Assembly: GCF_004765795.1 (NCBI RefSeq) | Contig: NZ_SBIV01000004.1 | Span: 1 to 64,000, forward strand | From: Halorussus marinus | Lineage (GTDB): Archaea > Halobacteriota > Halobacteria > Halobacteriales > Haladaptataceae | Length of the DNA: 64,000 bases | Direction: 5' to 3' | In this document: piece by piece, positions 25,764-33,755 of the stretch | How the letters are laid out: every line of letters begins with the position of its first letter | Position numbering within the stretch: the stretch's first letter is position 1 | Translations under genes and position numbers: made by a program | Notes under the pieces: model-generated | Database searches by the model: none | What the model saw: only the letters and a program-made list of their open reading frames with translations | What the model was told of the DNA's origin: nothing

Positions 25764-28523
25764 GTGAACGTACGCGGGACGGTCGTAGAGGCCGGCGAGG
25801 TCCGGAGCGTCAGCACGCAGTACGGCGAGCGCGACCTCGCGGAGGTGACCGTGCGGACCGACGAGGGACCGGAGTCGGTGACGCTGTGGGGCAAGTGGAC
25901 CGAGTCGGCCGAGTTGCTCGACGCCGGGATGGAACTGCTCGTCACGGATGTCGAGGAAAGCGAGTACCGGGGCGAGACCACCTACGCGACCGGCTCGGAG
26001 TCGTACGTCGTCGTCGAGCCCGCCTTCCTCGTCGACGTGACCGACGTGCGCTCGTGGGTCCAGTGTCCCCGGATGTACTACCTCAACAAGCTCTCGGGGA
26101 TCCCGCTGGCGTACCCGGTGGTCAAGGGGACCATCGTCCACGAGGTGTTCGGCGACCTGCTTCGGGGCCGGGACCTCGACGAGAGCATCGACGAGCGGGT
26201 CGCGGACGCGGGGCTCGAACTCGGCCTGCTGGGTCGGGACCGCGAGGCGGTCGTCGATGAGGTCCGCCAGAACGCCGCCGCGATCGAGGGGTGGCTCGCG
26301 CAGGGCGCGCTGACCGAGAGCGACGACTGGCGGAGCGAACAACTGCTGGTCAGCGAGCGGTTCGGTATCAAGGGTCGGGCCGACGCGCTCCGGCGCGGGA
26401 TGCCCGTCGAGCTCAAGACCGGCAAGAACCTCAAACGCGACCCGCGGTTTCAGGACAAGATTCAGGCCGCCTGTTACGCGCTCTTGCTCCGCGAAAAGGG
26501 CGTGCCGGTCGACACCGGGACGCTACTCTACACCAAAAACTCCGCGCTCGACCGGGGCGAGGAGTCGGGGGATCTCTCGCCCGCCAAGGAGTTCTCGGTC
26601 GGCGACGGCCTGCTCGACTTCGTGGTCCGGACCCGCAACGAGATCGCGGCGATGGAACACGACTTCGGGGTCCCGACCGGGTACGAAGCCGACGCTGTCT
26701 GTGAGTACTGCTTCGAACAGGACACCTGCATGGTGGTATCCGGACGGCTCGATCAGGAGTCGAAGGCGGGACGGATCGGCGACCCGATCCCGGAGGACGA
26801 ACGCGAGTACTTCGACCGGATGTACCGGCTCATCGAGGCCGAGCGCCGGGCGACCCACGCCGAGTACGCCAAGCTCTGGGAGCAGACCGCGGCCGAGCGC
26901 GCCGACGACGACCGGGCGCTCGTCGACCTCGACCCCGCCGGTCGCCGCCAGCTCGAGGGCGGTCGGTGGGAACTGCGCGCGAGCCGAACCGACGGCGCGG
27001 TGTCGAAGATCCGGGAGGGCGACGTGGTGCTCGCCAGCGACGGCGACCCCGTCGACGGCCACGCCGAGCTCGGTCGCGTGGAGCGGTTGGACGAGGAGAT
27101 CGTGGTCACCGCCGACGAGCCGGTCGAGCTCCGGCGCCTCGACGTCTACCCCTCGGAGCTGTCGGCCGACCGGATGCTCACGGCGCTCCACGACTTCCTG
27201 CTGAAGGGCGACCCTCGCCGGAAGGACGTGCTGTTCGGGCGGGCCGACCCGGAGTTCGCGGACGGCGAGGCGCGACGCGCCTCGGGGCAGTCGAGCGGGC
27301 AACGCCCGCGAGACAACCGGTCCGAGACCTACATCGACAACAACGACGCCCAGAACGACGCGGTCGCCCTCGCGGTCGGCGCCGAGGACTTCGCGCTGGT
27401 CCACGGGCCGCCCGGCACGGGCAAGACCTACACCATCGCGCGGACGATTCGCGCGCTGGTCGAGGACGGCGAGCGGGTGCTCCTCTCGGCGTTTACCAAC
27501 CGCGCGGTCGACAACGCGCTCGAAGCGCTCCGCGATCAGGGCTTCGAGGACATCGTGCGAGTCGGCACCGAGAGCGGCGTCCGCGCGGACATGCAGGACG
27601 TGCGCTTAGAGCAGGCCGGCGACCCGGGCGAGCGCGTCGCCGAGCTCCGGGACGCGAGCGTGGTCGCCGCGACGACCGCGACCTGCGGCTCGCGGGTCAT
27701 GCGCGAACAGCAGTTCGACGTGGCGCTGGTCGACGAGGCCTCCCAGCTCACCGAGCCCAACACGCTCGCGGCGACGAACCTCGCCGATCGGTTCGTGCTG
27801 GTCGGCGACCACGAGCAGTTGCCGCCGGTCGTCCGAACCGAGGACGAACCGCCGGACGGTTCGGACCGTCCGAGCGAGGAGGTGCCCAGCGACGCCCCGG
27901 GAGCGTCCGGGCTCTCGCGGTCGCTGTTCGAGCGACTCATCGAGCGCTACCCCGAGGCGGGCGTGATGCTCGACCGCCAGTACCGGATGGCCCAGCGGAT
28001 CCAGGCGTTCTCCTCCCGGGAGTTCTACGACGGCGACCTCCGGCCGGCCTCCGGCGAGGTCGCGGCCCAGACGCTCGCAGACCTGCCGGGCGTCGACGAA
28101 ACCGCCCTCCCGTCCGAACTCCGGGGCGTCTCGTTCGTCGATCCGGACGGTCGGGCCGACGGCAACACCAACCCCGTCGAGGCCGACCGCATCGCGGAGG
28201 CGGTCGAGACGTACCTCGCGGCGGGGGTCGACCCCGACCAGATCGGGGTCATCGCGCCGTTCCGGGCGCAGGTCGCCGAGATCGGCCGGCGCGTGCCCGA
28301 GTCGGTGACCGTCGACACCGTCGATCGGTTTCAGGGGTCGAGCAAGGAGGTCGTCGTGGTCTCGTTCGTGGCGACCGGCGATCTCGGGAGTCCGATCTTC
28401 GAGGACCACCGCCGGGTGAACGTGGCGCTCTCGCGGGCGAAGAAGGCCCTGGTGCTTGTGGGCGACGAGTCGGCGCTCCGGAGCACGGACCTCTACGCCC
28501 GGATGGTCGAGTGGGCCTCCTGA
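25764..28523 (+). CDS. Dna2-type nuclease-helicase
   Basis: The 919-residue protein joins three parts. An N-terminal OB-fold-like region (1-85) leads into a RecB/Cas4-type nuclease (90-325) and an SF1 helicase (500-919). The nuclease has H126 in IVHEVFGDL, D207 in KGRADALR, the E216-x-K218 motif and four cysteines (C101 in VQCPRMYYL, then C313, C316 and C322) expected to hold a 4Fe-4S cluster. The helicase has Walker A GPPGTGKT near 548, DEASQ near 655 and VDTVDRFQG. It probably trims flaps or resects DNA ends. The GTG start at 25764 follows a T-rich run; an upstream frame extension has no homology. Confidence 0.92.
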   Translation: MNVRGTVVEAGEVRSVSTQYGERDLAEVTVRTDEGPESVTLWGKWTESAELLDAGMELLVTDVEESEYRGETTYATGSESYVVVEPAFLVDVTDVRSWVQCPRMYYLNKLSGIPLAYPVVKGTIVHEVFGDLLRGRDLDESIDERVADAGLELGLLGRDREAVVDEVRQNAAAIEGWLAQGALTESDDWRSEQLLVSERFGIKGRADALRRGMPVELKTGKNLKRDPRFQDKIQAACYALLLREKGVPVDTGTLLYTKNSALDRGEESGDLSPAKEFSVGDGLLDFVVRTRNEIAAMEHDFGVPTGYEADAVCEYCFEQDTCMVVSGRLDQESKAGRIGDPIPEDEREYFDRMYRLIEAERRATHAEYAKLWEQTAAERADDDRALVDLDPAGRRQLEGGRWELRASRTDGAVSKIREGDVVLASDGDPVDGHAELGRVERLDEEIVVTADEPVELRRLDVYPSELSADRMLTALHDFLLKGDPRRKDVLFGRADPEFADGEARRASGQSSGQRPRDNRSETYIDNNDAQNDAVALAVGAEDFALVHGPPGTGKTYTIARTIRALVEDGERVLLSAFTNRAVDNALEALRDQGFEDIVRVGTESGVRADMQDVRLEQAGDPGERVAELRDASVVAATTATCGSRVMREQQFDVALVDEASQLTEPNTLAATNLADRFVLVGDHEQLPPVVRTEDEPPDGSDRPSEEVPSDAPGASGLSRSLFERLIERYPEAGVMLDRQYRMAQRIQAFSSREFYDGDLRPASGEVAAQTLADLPGVDETALPSELRGVSFVDPDGRADGNTNPVEADRIAEAVETYLAAGVDPDQIGVIAPFRAQVAEIGRRVPESVTVDTVDRFQGSSKEVVVVSFVATGDLGSPIFEDHRRVNVALSRAKKALVLVGDESALRSTDLYARMVEWAS

Positions 28524-28627
28524 CCGGAGCGTCGGCCGACGTACCGACGGGCCCGTTCACGAGGCCGGCGGCCCACGAGGTCCGAGACTCCACCGAACTC
28601 ATTACCCGCGACCTCCTACGACCGGCC

Positions 28628-28774
28628 ATGAGAGACGAAGACGAGATCCGCGAGCAGTACGAGTTCCTGCAAGAACACCTCGACGACGAGGACATGCGCC
28701 ACGAGGGAGTCCGAGAAATGTTCACGTACTACAAGCGGGCGCTCGGCTGGGTGCTCGAAGAAGAGCACATTTAG
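28628..28774 (+). CDS. 48-residue acidic helical protein
   Basis: The frame begins ATG 28628 (MRDEDEIREQYEFLQEHL) and stops TAG at 28772-28774. It encodes a highly charged, probably all-helical peptide containing DDEDMRHEGVREMFTYYK and ending LGWVLEEEHI. This sequence pattern appears in small conserved haloarchaeal proteins of unknown role. The gene begins 105 bases after the Dna2-type gene on the same strand. Charge and spacing resemble a small regulator or subunit, but no function is shown. Confidence 0.7.
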   Translation: MRDEDEIREQYEFLQEHLDDEDMRHEGVREMFTYYKRALGWVLEEEHI

Positions 28775-29142
28775 GGAACCGAAATCTCCGCCGGAGATGC
28801 CTCGAAAACGTAGGTCAGCCGCGGAACCGGTACGGTTGACCGTGGTCGGTAGTCTTAAGTGGTTACGGGGTTTTGTTGCAAGTGACGCTTCGCTTGGAGG
28901 GCCGAAGCGTCAGCGGGGACCAATTCAGGGCGGCAAGCGGTTCGCGGGGCTTTTTCACCCCCGCGCTATCCGCTTTCCTTTCCGTATTCGATTTTCGAGA
29001 GCGGACGCGCCGTCGTGATCGCCGCCGACCGTCGTCCGAAGGCTTCGATCGTCAGTCGTAACTGAGTCGGCCGATGCGCCGGGCCGCGATCGCGGGGGCC
29101 GTCACCTACTTTTCGCTCGCAGACCTACCTCGGACGTTACCG
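28775..29142. other. Intergenic region containing the candidate RNA
   Basis: About 370 bases separate the 48-residue gene from the PadR gene. The left part holds the candidate structured RNA and its possible promoter. The right part (28990-29142) has no clear gene, and the sequence GTCGGCCGATGCGCCGG includes only an out-of-family start for the PadR gene. A TATA-like 'cttttc' and 'acgttacc' lie just before the PadR ATG at 29143. Confidence 0.5.
28883..28975 (+). ncRNA. Candidate structured RNA of two strong hairpins
   Basis: A gene-free interval holds two long inverted repeats. Hairpin A (28883-28912) pairs TGACGCTTCG with CGAAGCGTCA, a perfect 10-bp stem with a 10-base loop. Hairpin B (28935-28975) is compound: outer AAGCGG/CCGCTT, bulges TT and CTAT, and inner CGCGGGG (28943-28949) with CCCCGCG (28959-28965) closed by a U-rich loop. 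A TATA-like CTTAAG lies at about 28854-28859, 25 bases before hairpin A, and pyrimidine-rich 'tttcctttcc' follows hairpin B. Orientation is inferred from that box. Resemblance to a known RNA class was not recognised. Confidence 0.45.
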
Positions 29143-29430
29143 ATGCACGACCTGACGGGATTCCAACGAGACCTGCTGTACGTCATCGCCGGGCGCGACG
29201 AACCGCACGGACTCGCGATCAAAGACGAACTCGAATCGTACTACGAGAAAGAAATTCACCACGGCCGGCTCTACCCCAACCTCGACACGCTGGTCGACAA
29301 AGGGCTGGTCGAGAAGGGCCAGCGCGACCGTCGCACCAACTACTACACGCTCACCCGTCGGGGAACGCGGGAGATCGAGGCCCGCCGCGAGTGGGAAGCC
29401 CAGTACGTCGAGCCGAACGTCGAAGCCTGA
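29143..29430 (+). CDS. PadR-family transcription regulator
   Basis: The 95-residue protein begins MHDLTGFQRDLLYVIAG and contains HGLAIKDELESYYEKEIHHGRLYPNLDTLVDKGLVEKGQ, the PadR-type winged helix with its wing at RDRRTNYYTLTRRG. Small haloarchaeal members of this type are DNA-binding repressors or activators. It is short, lacking the second dimerisation domain of classical PadR, as is common for PadR-s1 forms. The signal and targets are unknown. ATG 29143 is chosen, since the 23-residue upstream extension lacks homology. It is convergent with the AI-2E transporter gene, and a structured-RNA candidate lies upstream. Confidence 0.88.
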   Translation: MHDLTGFQRDLLYVIAGRDEPHGLAIKDELESYYEKEIHHGRLYPNLDTLVDKGLVEKGQRDRRTNYYTLTRRGTREIEARREWEAQYVEPNVEA

Positions 29431-29472
29431 GGGCGGGCGCCGCATCTGGCGCGTTCGGCGAGCGAGTCCCGA

Positions 29473-30741
29473 TCACCGATCGTCGGTCGCGTCCGAGGGG
29501 GTTTCGGCGTCGCCGTCGCCGGCCTCGGCTCCGTCGTCGCCCTCGTCGGCGGAGGCCGCGTCGGGCGCGTCGGCGGTCGAGACGACGTCGGCGCCCCCGG
29601 CCGTCGCCGTCGGATCGGCGGGCTCGAAGAGGTACGTCGGGTCGACCGCCCACGGCCGGATCGGCTCGCCCGCGATGAGTTCGGGCAACACGATCCGGAC
29701 GAAGTGGATGACAAGCACCAAGATCAGCGGGCCGAGGAAGATGCCGTACCACCCGAACAATAGCGGGCCGAGGATGTACGCCAGCATGACCAGACCGACG
29801 TGGAGGTCTCGGCCCGAGACGTACGGTCGGAGCACGAGGTCAGGGATCGAGTCGACGACGACGAACGAGACCGCGAAAAACAGCGCCGGGAACCAGAGGA
29901 ACTCGGGGGCGCCGACCCCGGTCTCGACGCCGAGGTACCCCGCGACCGGGAAGTAGACGAGTTTCATCCCGACGACCGGAATCAGGCTGGCCGCGCCCGT
30001 CAGGAGTCCGATCAGCGTGGGGTACGGCACGCCGAGCCCCGCCGGCGCGAACAGGTTCAGGACGTTGTACGCCGCCGCCCCGATGGTGCCCGTGAACAGC
30101 GCGTTCAGGATGTTGCCGAAGAAGATGCTGTTGAAATCGCGGTCGACCGCGGTGGCGTACGCGGCGAACACGCCGCCGTCGTCGGCGAACTGCCGTCGGA
30201 CGTACCGCGAGAGCCTGTGGTCGTCTCGGAGCAGGTAGAACGCGATGGCGATCATCACGAACAGGTGGAGCAGTCCGATGCCGACGACGCCGACGTACTG
30301 GAGCGCCGACAGCCCCACGTCCCGAATGAGTTCGGTGTTCGGGTCCGCGAGGATGTCCTCGGGACGTAGCGCCACCGTCGAGGCGTTGACGTACGGCTGG
30401 ACCTGCGTCCAGACCCCCGAGATGTCGGCCGGGACCGCCTCGATTTCCCGGAGGCGATCGTACGCGCGAGCGAACTCCTGAAGCCCGATCGCGACGGTGT
30501 AGACCACCAACAGCAACACCGGGAGCGCGAGCGCGAACAGCGAGATGGCGGTCGCGACGCTCGGCGGGCCGATCCGCCGGCGGATCCGCCGGTACACCGG
30601 CCGGGTGGCGTAGTAGATGAAGATGCCGAACACGAAGGTGCCGACGAACGAGTAGACCACGTAGAAGACCGCCGCCAAGAGCGCGAGGCCGACGATCCAC
30701 CACGCGGTCCGGGCCCGGTCGATGTCGAGATCGACGTCCAT
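29473..30741 (-). CDS. AI-2E family transporter-like membrane protein
   Basis: The 422-residue protein has about eight membrane spans and the AI-2E (TqsA/PerM) pattern: an N-terminal hydrophobic pair, a large extracytoplasmic loop (residues about 90-160), GLLTGAASLIPVVGMKLVYFPVAG, and PLLFGWYGIFLGPLILVL at the end of the membrane part. The C-terminal 60 residues are a disordered acidic tail. Members export or take up small molecules or ions; the substrate here is unknown. ATG 30741 (MDVDLDIDRARTAWW) is used; upstream in-frame sequence is antisense to the MgtC-type gene. Confidence 0.88.
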   Translation of the reverse strand: MDVDLDIDRARTAWWIVGLALLAAVFYVVYSFVGTFVFGIFIYYATRPVYRRIRRRIGPPSVATAISLFALALPVLLLVVYTVAIGLQEFARAYDRLREIEAVPADISGVWTQVQPYVNASTVALRPEDILADPNTELIRDVGLSALQYVGVVGIGLLHLFVMIAIAFYLLRDDHRLSRYVRRQFADDGGVFAAYATAVDRDFNSIFFGNILNALFTGTIGAAAYNVLNLFAPAGLGVPYPTLIGLLTGAASLIPVVGMKLVYFPVAGYLGVETGVGAPEFLWFPALFFAVSFVVVDSIPDLVLRPYVSGRDLHVGLVMLAYILGPLLFGWYGIFLGPLILVLVIHFVRIVLPELIAGEPIRPWAVDPTYLFEPADPTATAGGADVVSTADAPDAASADEGDDGAEAGDGDAETPSDATDDR

Positions 30742-30837
30742 ACCACCCAGAGGGTGTCGCCGGGACAAAAATGTTCGCCGAGAGTGAACTATCGCCGGCA
30801 GTGAGTTTTTAACCGACCGCGTACTTAGCTTTCCGAA

Positions 30838-32097
30838 GTGCAGGGTGTCGCAGAAACCGTCGCGTCGGCTCCGCTCGACGACGAAGTCGTGCGTATCGCG
30901 ATCGCGGGAGCGCTGGGGCTGTTTCTGGGACTGGAGCGAGAGTGGTCCCACAAGCCCGCCGGAATCCGGACGTTCACGCTCATCACCCTGCTCGGGGCGG
31001 TGTTCACGCTGCTCGACCGGGACGTGTTGCTCTTGCTCGGGGGCCTGCTGGTCATCGTTCAGGGCGTCCTGCTCGCGGTCAAGGGCCTGACCGGCGAGGA
31101 AGAGGAGGGGCTGGCGCTGACGACCTCCGTGTCGATGCTGGTGGGGTTCGGCGTCGGTGCGCTCGTGATGGACGGATACATCATCGTCGGCGTCACGGTG
31201 GCCGTGCTGTCGTCGCTGCTGCTCGTGCTCAAGCGCGAACTCCACAGCCTCGCGTGGGGGCTCTCGCGCGAGGAACTCCGGTCGGCGGTCGAGTTCGCGA
31301 TCCTCGCGTTCGTCATCTACCCGCTGTTGCCCGACCGGGAGTTCGCCTTTGGGGTCCAGCCCCGGGTCGTGTGGCTGATGGTGGTGACAGTCGCGGCCAT
31401 CGGCATCGTCAACTACGCGGTAGTCGAGACCTACGGCGGCCGGGGCATCGCGGTCACCGGCTTCTTCGGCGGGCTCGCGTCCTCGACCGCGGTGGTCGGG
31501 ACGATGCTCGATCACGTCAGCCAGCGCCCCGAGGCCGCCTCCTACGGGGTGGCGGCCATCCTGCTGGCCGACGCCGCGATGGCGGTCCGGAACCTCGCGA
31601 TCGCGCTCGCGTTCACCGTCGGTCGGGACGCTCCGGTGCTGTACGGTGCGGTGTTGCCCCTCGGGGCGGTGATTCTGGGGAGCGTCGCCATCGCGGCCTA
31701 CACCGCCGAGTGGTCCGAGCAGGTCGACATCGACCTCGAGAGCCCGTTCTCGCTCCGGAACTCCCTGAGCTTCGGCGCCATCTTCCTGCTGGTCATCGTC
31801 GCCGGCGCGGTGGCCCAACAGCAGTTTGGCTCCGCCGGGTTCTACGTCACCGCGCTGCTGTCGGGGCTGGTCTCCAGCGCGGGTGTGACCTCCTCGGCGG
31901 TGTTGCTCTACATCGGCGGGAACCTCGACTCCCAGACCGCGGTGCTCGGCATCCTGCTGGCGACCGCCTCCTCGATCACGGTCAAGGCCGCGCTCACCCT
32001 GACGGCGCCCAATCGGTCGTTCGCCTACCGGGTCACGGCGTGGAGCGGGGTGTTGCTCGCGGGGTCGGCCGTGGCCGCGGTGTTGGCCGTGATGTGA
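30838..32097 (+). CDS. MgtC/SapB-type membrane protein with DUF4010
   Basis: The 419-residue protein has an N-terminal MgtC-like region (ALGLFLGLEREWSHKPAGIRTFTLITLLGA) and a DUF4010 C-terminal half (FFGGLASSTAVVGTMLDHV; SGLVSSAGVTSSAVLLYIGG). It is entirely membrane-embedded with about twelve spans. MgtC proteins adjust Mg2+ homeostasis or ATP synthase activity in bacteria; the role of the long archaeal form is unknown. The start is GTG 30838, and a 'ttaaccgacc' TATA-like element lies about 27 bases upstream. It is divergent from the AI-2E-like gene across a 96-base gap, so promoters overlap. Confidence 0.88.
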   Translation: MQGVAETVASAPLDDEVVRIAIAGALGLFLGLEREWSHKPAGIRTFTLITLLGAVFTLLDRDVLLLLGGLLVIVQGVLLAVKGLTGEEEEGLALTTSVSMLVGFGVGALVMDGYIIVGVTVAVLSSLLLVLKRELHSLAWGLSREELRSAVEFAILAFVIYPLLPDREFAFGVQPRVVWLMVVTVAAIGIVNYAVVETYGGRGIAVTGFFGGLASSTAVVGTMLDHVSQRPEAASYGVAAILLADAAMAVRNLAIALAFTVGRDAPVLYGAVLPLGAVILGSVAIAAYTAEWSEQVDIDLESPFSLRNSLSFGAIFLLVIVAGAVAQQQFGSAGFYVTALLSGLVSSAGVTSSAVLLYIGGNLDSQTAVLGILLATASSITVKAALTLTAPNRSFAYRVTAWSGVLLAGSAVAAVLAVM

Positions 32098-32187
32098 AGT
32101 TCGCATCGTCGCTCGGATCTGTTGCAAGTATCACCGGTATCGCAACGAACCAATTCAATTAAAAGGCACCTCTGCAAAGACCACGTC

Positions 32188-33519
32188 ATGGATAGGCACA
32201 CCGCCGAACCCACGGTCGAGCAGATGCCCGGAGAACGAGCCAAAGCGTGGTCCGAGCACCACCACCAGTTCTCCGCGCCGAGCACGTACGTCTACGACTT
32301 CGTCTGGGACATGACAGCGGACGCAGAGGGGCCGTTCTGCACCGACGTAGACGGCAACGTCCTGTTGGACTTCACGAGCCACGTCGCGGCCGCGCCGCTG
32401 GGGTACAACAACCCCAAGATCATGGACGAAATCCGCGAGTTCGGCGCGCTCGATCCGCTCAAGATCGCGGGACAGGACTTCTACGCCGCCGGCGGCTGGC
32501 CGCCCGAGGACCCCGAGTTCCCCGGTCCGACCCAGCTGATGGACCGGCTGACCGACCTGACGAGCCACTACGACATGGACACCGTCTTCCTGTCGAACTC
32601 CGGCGCGGAGGCGGTCGAGAACGCGATCAAGATCTGTTACGCGCAGGGGGGCCACCGCGCGTTCAACTTCGACGGCGCGTTCCACGGCCGCACCCTCGGT
32701 GCGCTCTCGCTGAACCGGTCCAAGCGCGCCCACCGGAAGGGCTACCCCGAGATCGGCGGCGTCGTCTCGGTACCGTACCCCTCGACCGACGAGGAGTACG
32801 AGCGCAAGTGGCTGACCGACGGCCCGGGCGGCAACGTGGTCGCGGACAAACTCGAACCCTCGCAGGGCGTCATCGACCCCGAGGAGGTCGCCTACCTCAT
32901 CATGGAGCCGGTTCAGGGCGAGGGCGGCTACCGGGTTCCCCACGATGGCTTCGTCGAGGACCTCGCCGAGATCCGGGCGGAGTACGACGTGAACGTCATC
33001 GCCGACGAGATTCAGGCGGGGCTCGGACGGACCGGCGAGATGTGGGGGGTCGACCACCTCGACCTCGAACCCGACGTCATCACGTCCGCGAAGGGCCTGC
33101 GCGTGGGCGCGACCGTCGCGAACAAGGACATGTTCCCCGAAGAGACGGGTCGGATCTCCTCGACCTGGGGCGCGGGCGACGTGATGAGCGCGCTTCAGGG
33201 CGTGCTCACTCTCGACGCCATCGAGGAGTACGACCTGCTCGACAACGTGGTCACTCGGGGCGCGCAGTTCCGCGAACTGCTCGAAGACGCCGACATGCCC
33301 AACGTGGTCGACGTGCGCGGCCGCGGGCTGATGCTGGCGGTGGAGTTCGACACCAAGGATCGGCGTGAGGCGGTCGTCGAAGCCGCGCTCAAGCGCGGTC
33401 TGCTCACACTCGGCTGTGGCTACAAGACGCTGCGACTGCTTCCGCCGCTCGACGTGACCGAGCGCGAGATCGAACTCGGCTTCGATCTGTTCGAGTCGGC
33501 GGTCCACGACGCCGCGTAG
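32188..33519 (+). CDS. Class III aminotransferase (PLP)
   Basis: The 443-residue enzyme is a class-III (ornithine/GABA-type) aminotransferase. It has FLSNSGAEAVENAIKI (PLP phosphate), FDGAFHGRTLGALSL, DEIQAGLGRTGEMW and the Schiff-base lysine in TSAKGLRVGA. The N-terminal YVYDFVWDMTADAEGP and FTSHVAAAPLGYNNP segments recall lysine-6-aminotransferase-like enzymes, but the substrate cannot be fixed. ATG 32188 is preferred because a TATA-like AATTAAAAGG lies at 32157-32166, about 25 bases upstream, implying a leaderless transcript. A 22-residue longer start would fall before that box. No linked pathway genes are visible. Confidence 0.9.
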   Translation: MDRHTAEPTVEQMPGERAKAWSEHHHQFSAPSTYVYDFVWDMTADAEGPFCTDVDGNVLLDFTSHVAAAPLGYNNPKIMDEIREFGALDPLKIAGQDFYAAGGWPPEDPEFPGPTQLMDRLTDLTSHYDMDTVFLSNSGAEAVENAIKICYAQGGHRAFNFDGAFHGRTLGALSLNRSKRAHRKGYPEIGGVVSVPYPSTDEEYERKWLTDGPGGNVVADKLEPSQGVIDPEEVAYLIMEPVQGEGGYRVPHDGFVEDLAEIRAEYDVNVIADEIQAGLGRTGEMWGVDHLDLEPDVITSAKGLRVGATVANKDMFPEETGRISSTWGAGDVMSALQGVLTLDAIEEYDLLDNVVTRGAQFRELLEDADMPNVVDVRGRGLMLAVEFDTKDRREAVVEAALKRGLLTLGCGYKTLRLLPPLDVTEREIELGFDLFESAVHDAA

Positions 33520-33540
33520 TCGCTGAAACTCGGCCCGTAG

Positions 33541-33640
33541 TCCGCACCGTTCGCCCGCGGACTGTGGTCCGTGCCGTTCGTTCGCGGACTGTGGTCCACA
33601 CCGTTCGCTCGCGGACTGTAGTCCGCGCCCTCCGTCGCGG
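33541..33640. repeat. 27-bp tandem repeat, three copies plus a partial
   Basis: Just downstream of the aminotransferase gene, units at 33541-33567, 33568-33594 and 33595-33621 share the pattern TCCRYRCCGTTCGYYCGCGGACTGTRG, followed by a degenerate partial copy to about 33640. Each unit contains GTCCG-N-CGGAC, so single units can form a hairpin. There are no unique spacers, so it is not a CRISPR. On the opposite strand the 27-base period would give a 9-residue repeat, but no supported gene uses it. Confidence 0.8.
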
Positions 33641-33755
33641 TTGAGATAGGGTCTATCGGCAGTTAACGGACCGCCTCGTCGCTCGTTGGTATAGCGGCCG
33701 CATATCTCGAAAGTGGTAGAAATATTGATACGGCCCGAAATTGTCACTCGTTCGC

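Noticed and set aside
25764-28523. Stand-alone Cas4 gene
   Set aside because: The RecB/Cas4-like domain with Fe-S cysteines is fused to an SF1 helicase in one frame, as in Dna2-type proteins, and no CRISPR locus is in the window.
28797-29018. 73-codon frame over the structured-RNA candidate
   Set aside because: Its translation has no homology and its bases are dominated by the inverted repeats; coding is unlikely.
30742-32127. N-terminal extension of the AI-2E-like protein to an 884-residue product
   Set aside because: The extra 462 residues are antisense to the MgtC/DUF4010 gene and consist of low-complexity His/Gln/Arg sequence.
33541-33640. Possible CRISPR array
   Set aside because: The 27-bp units follow one another without unique spacers and there are no cas genes nearby.
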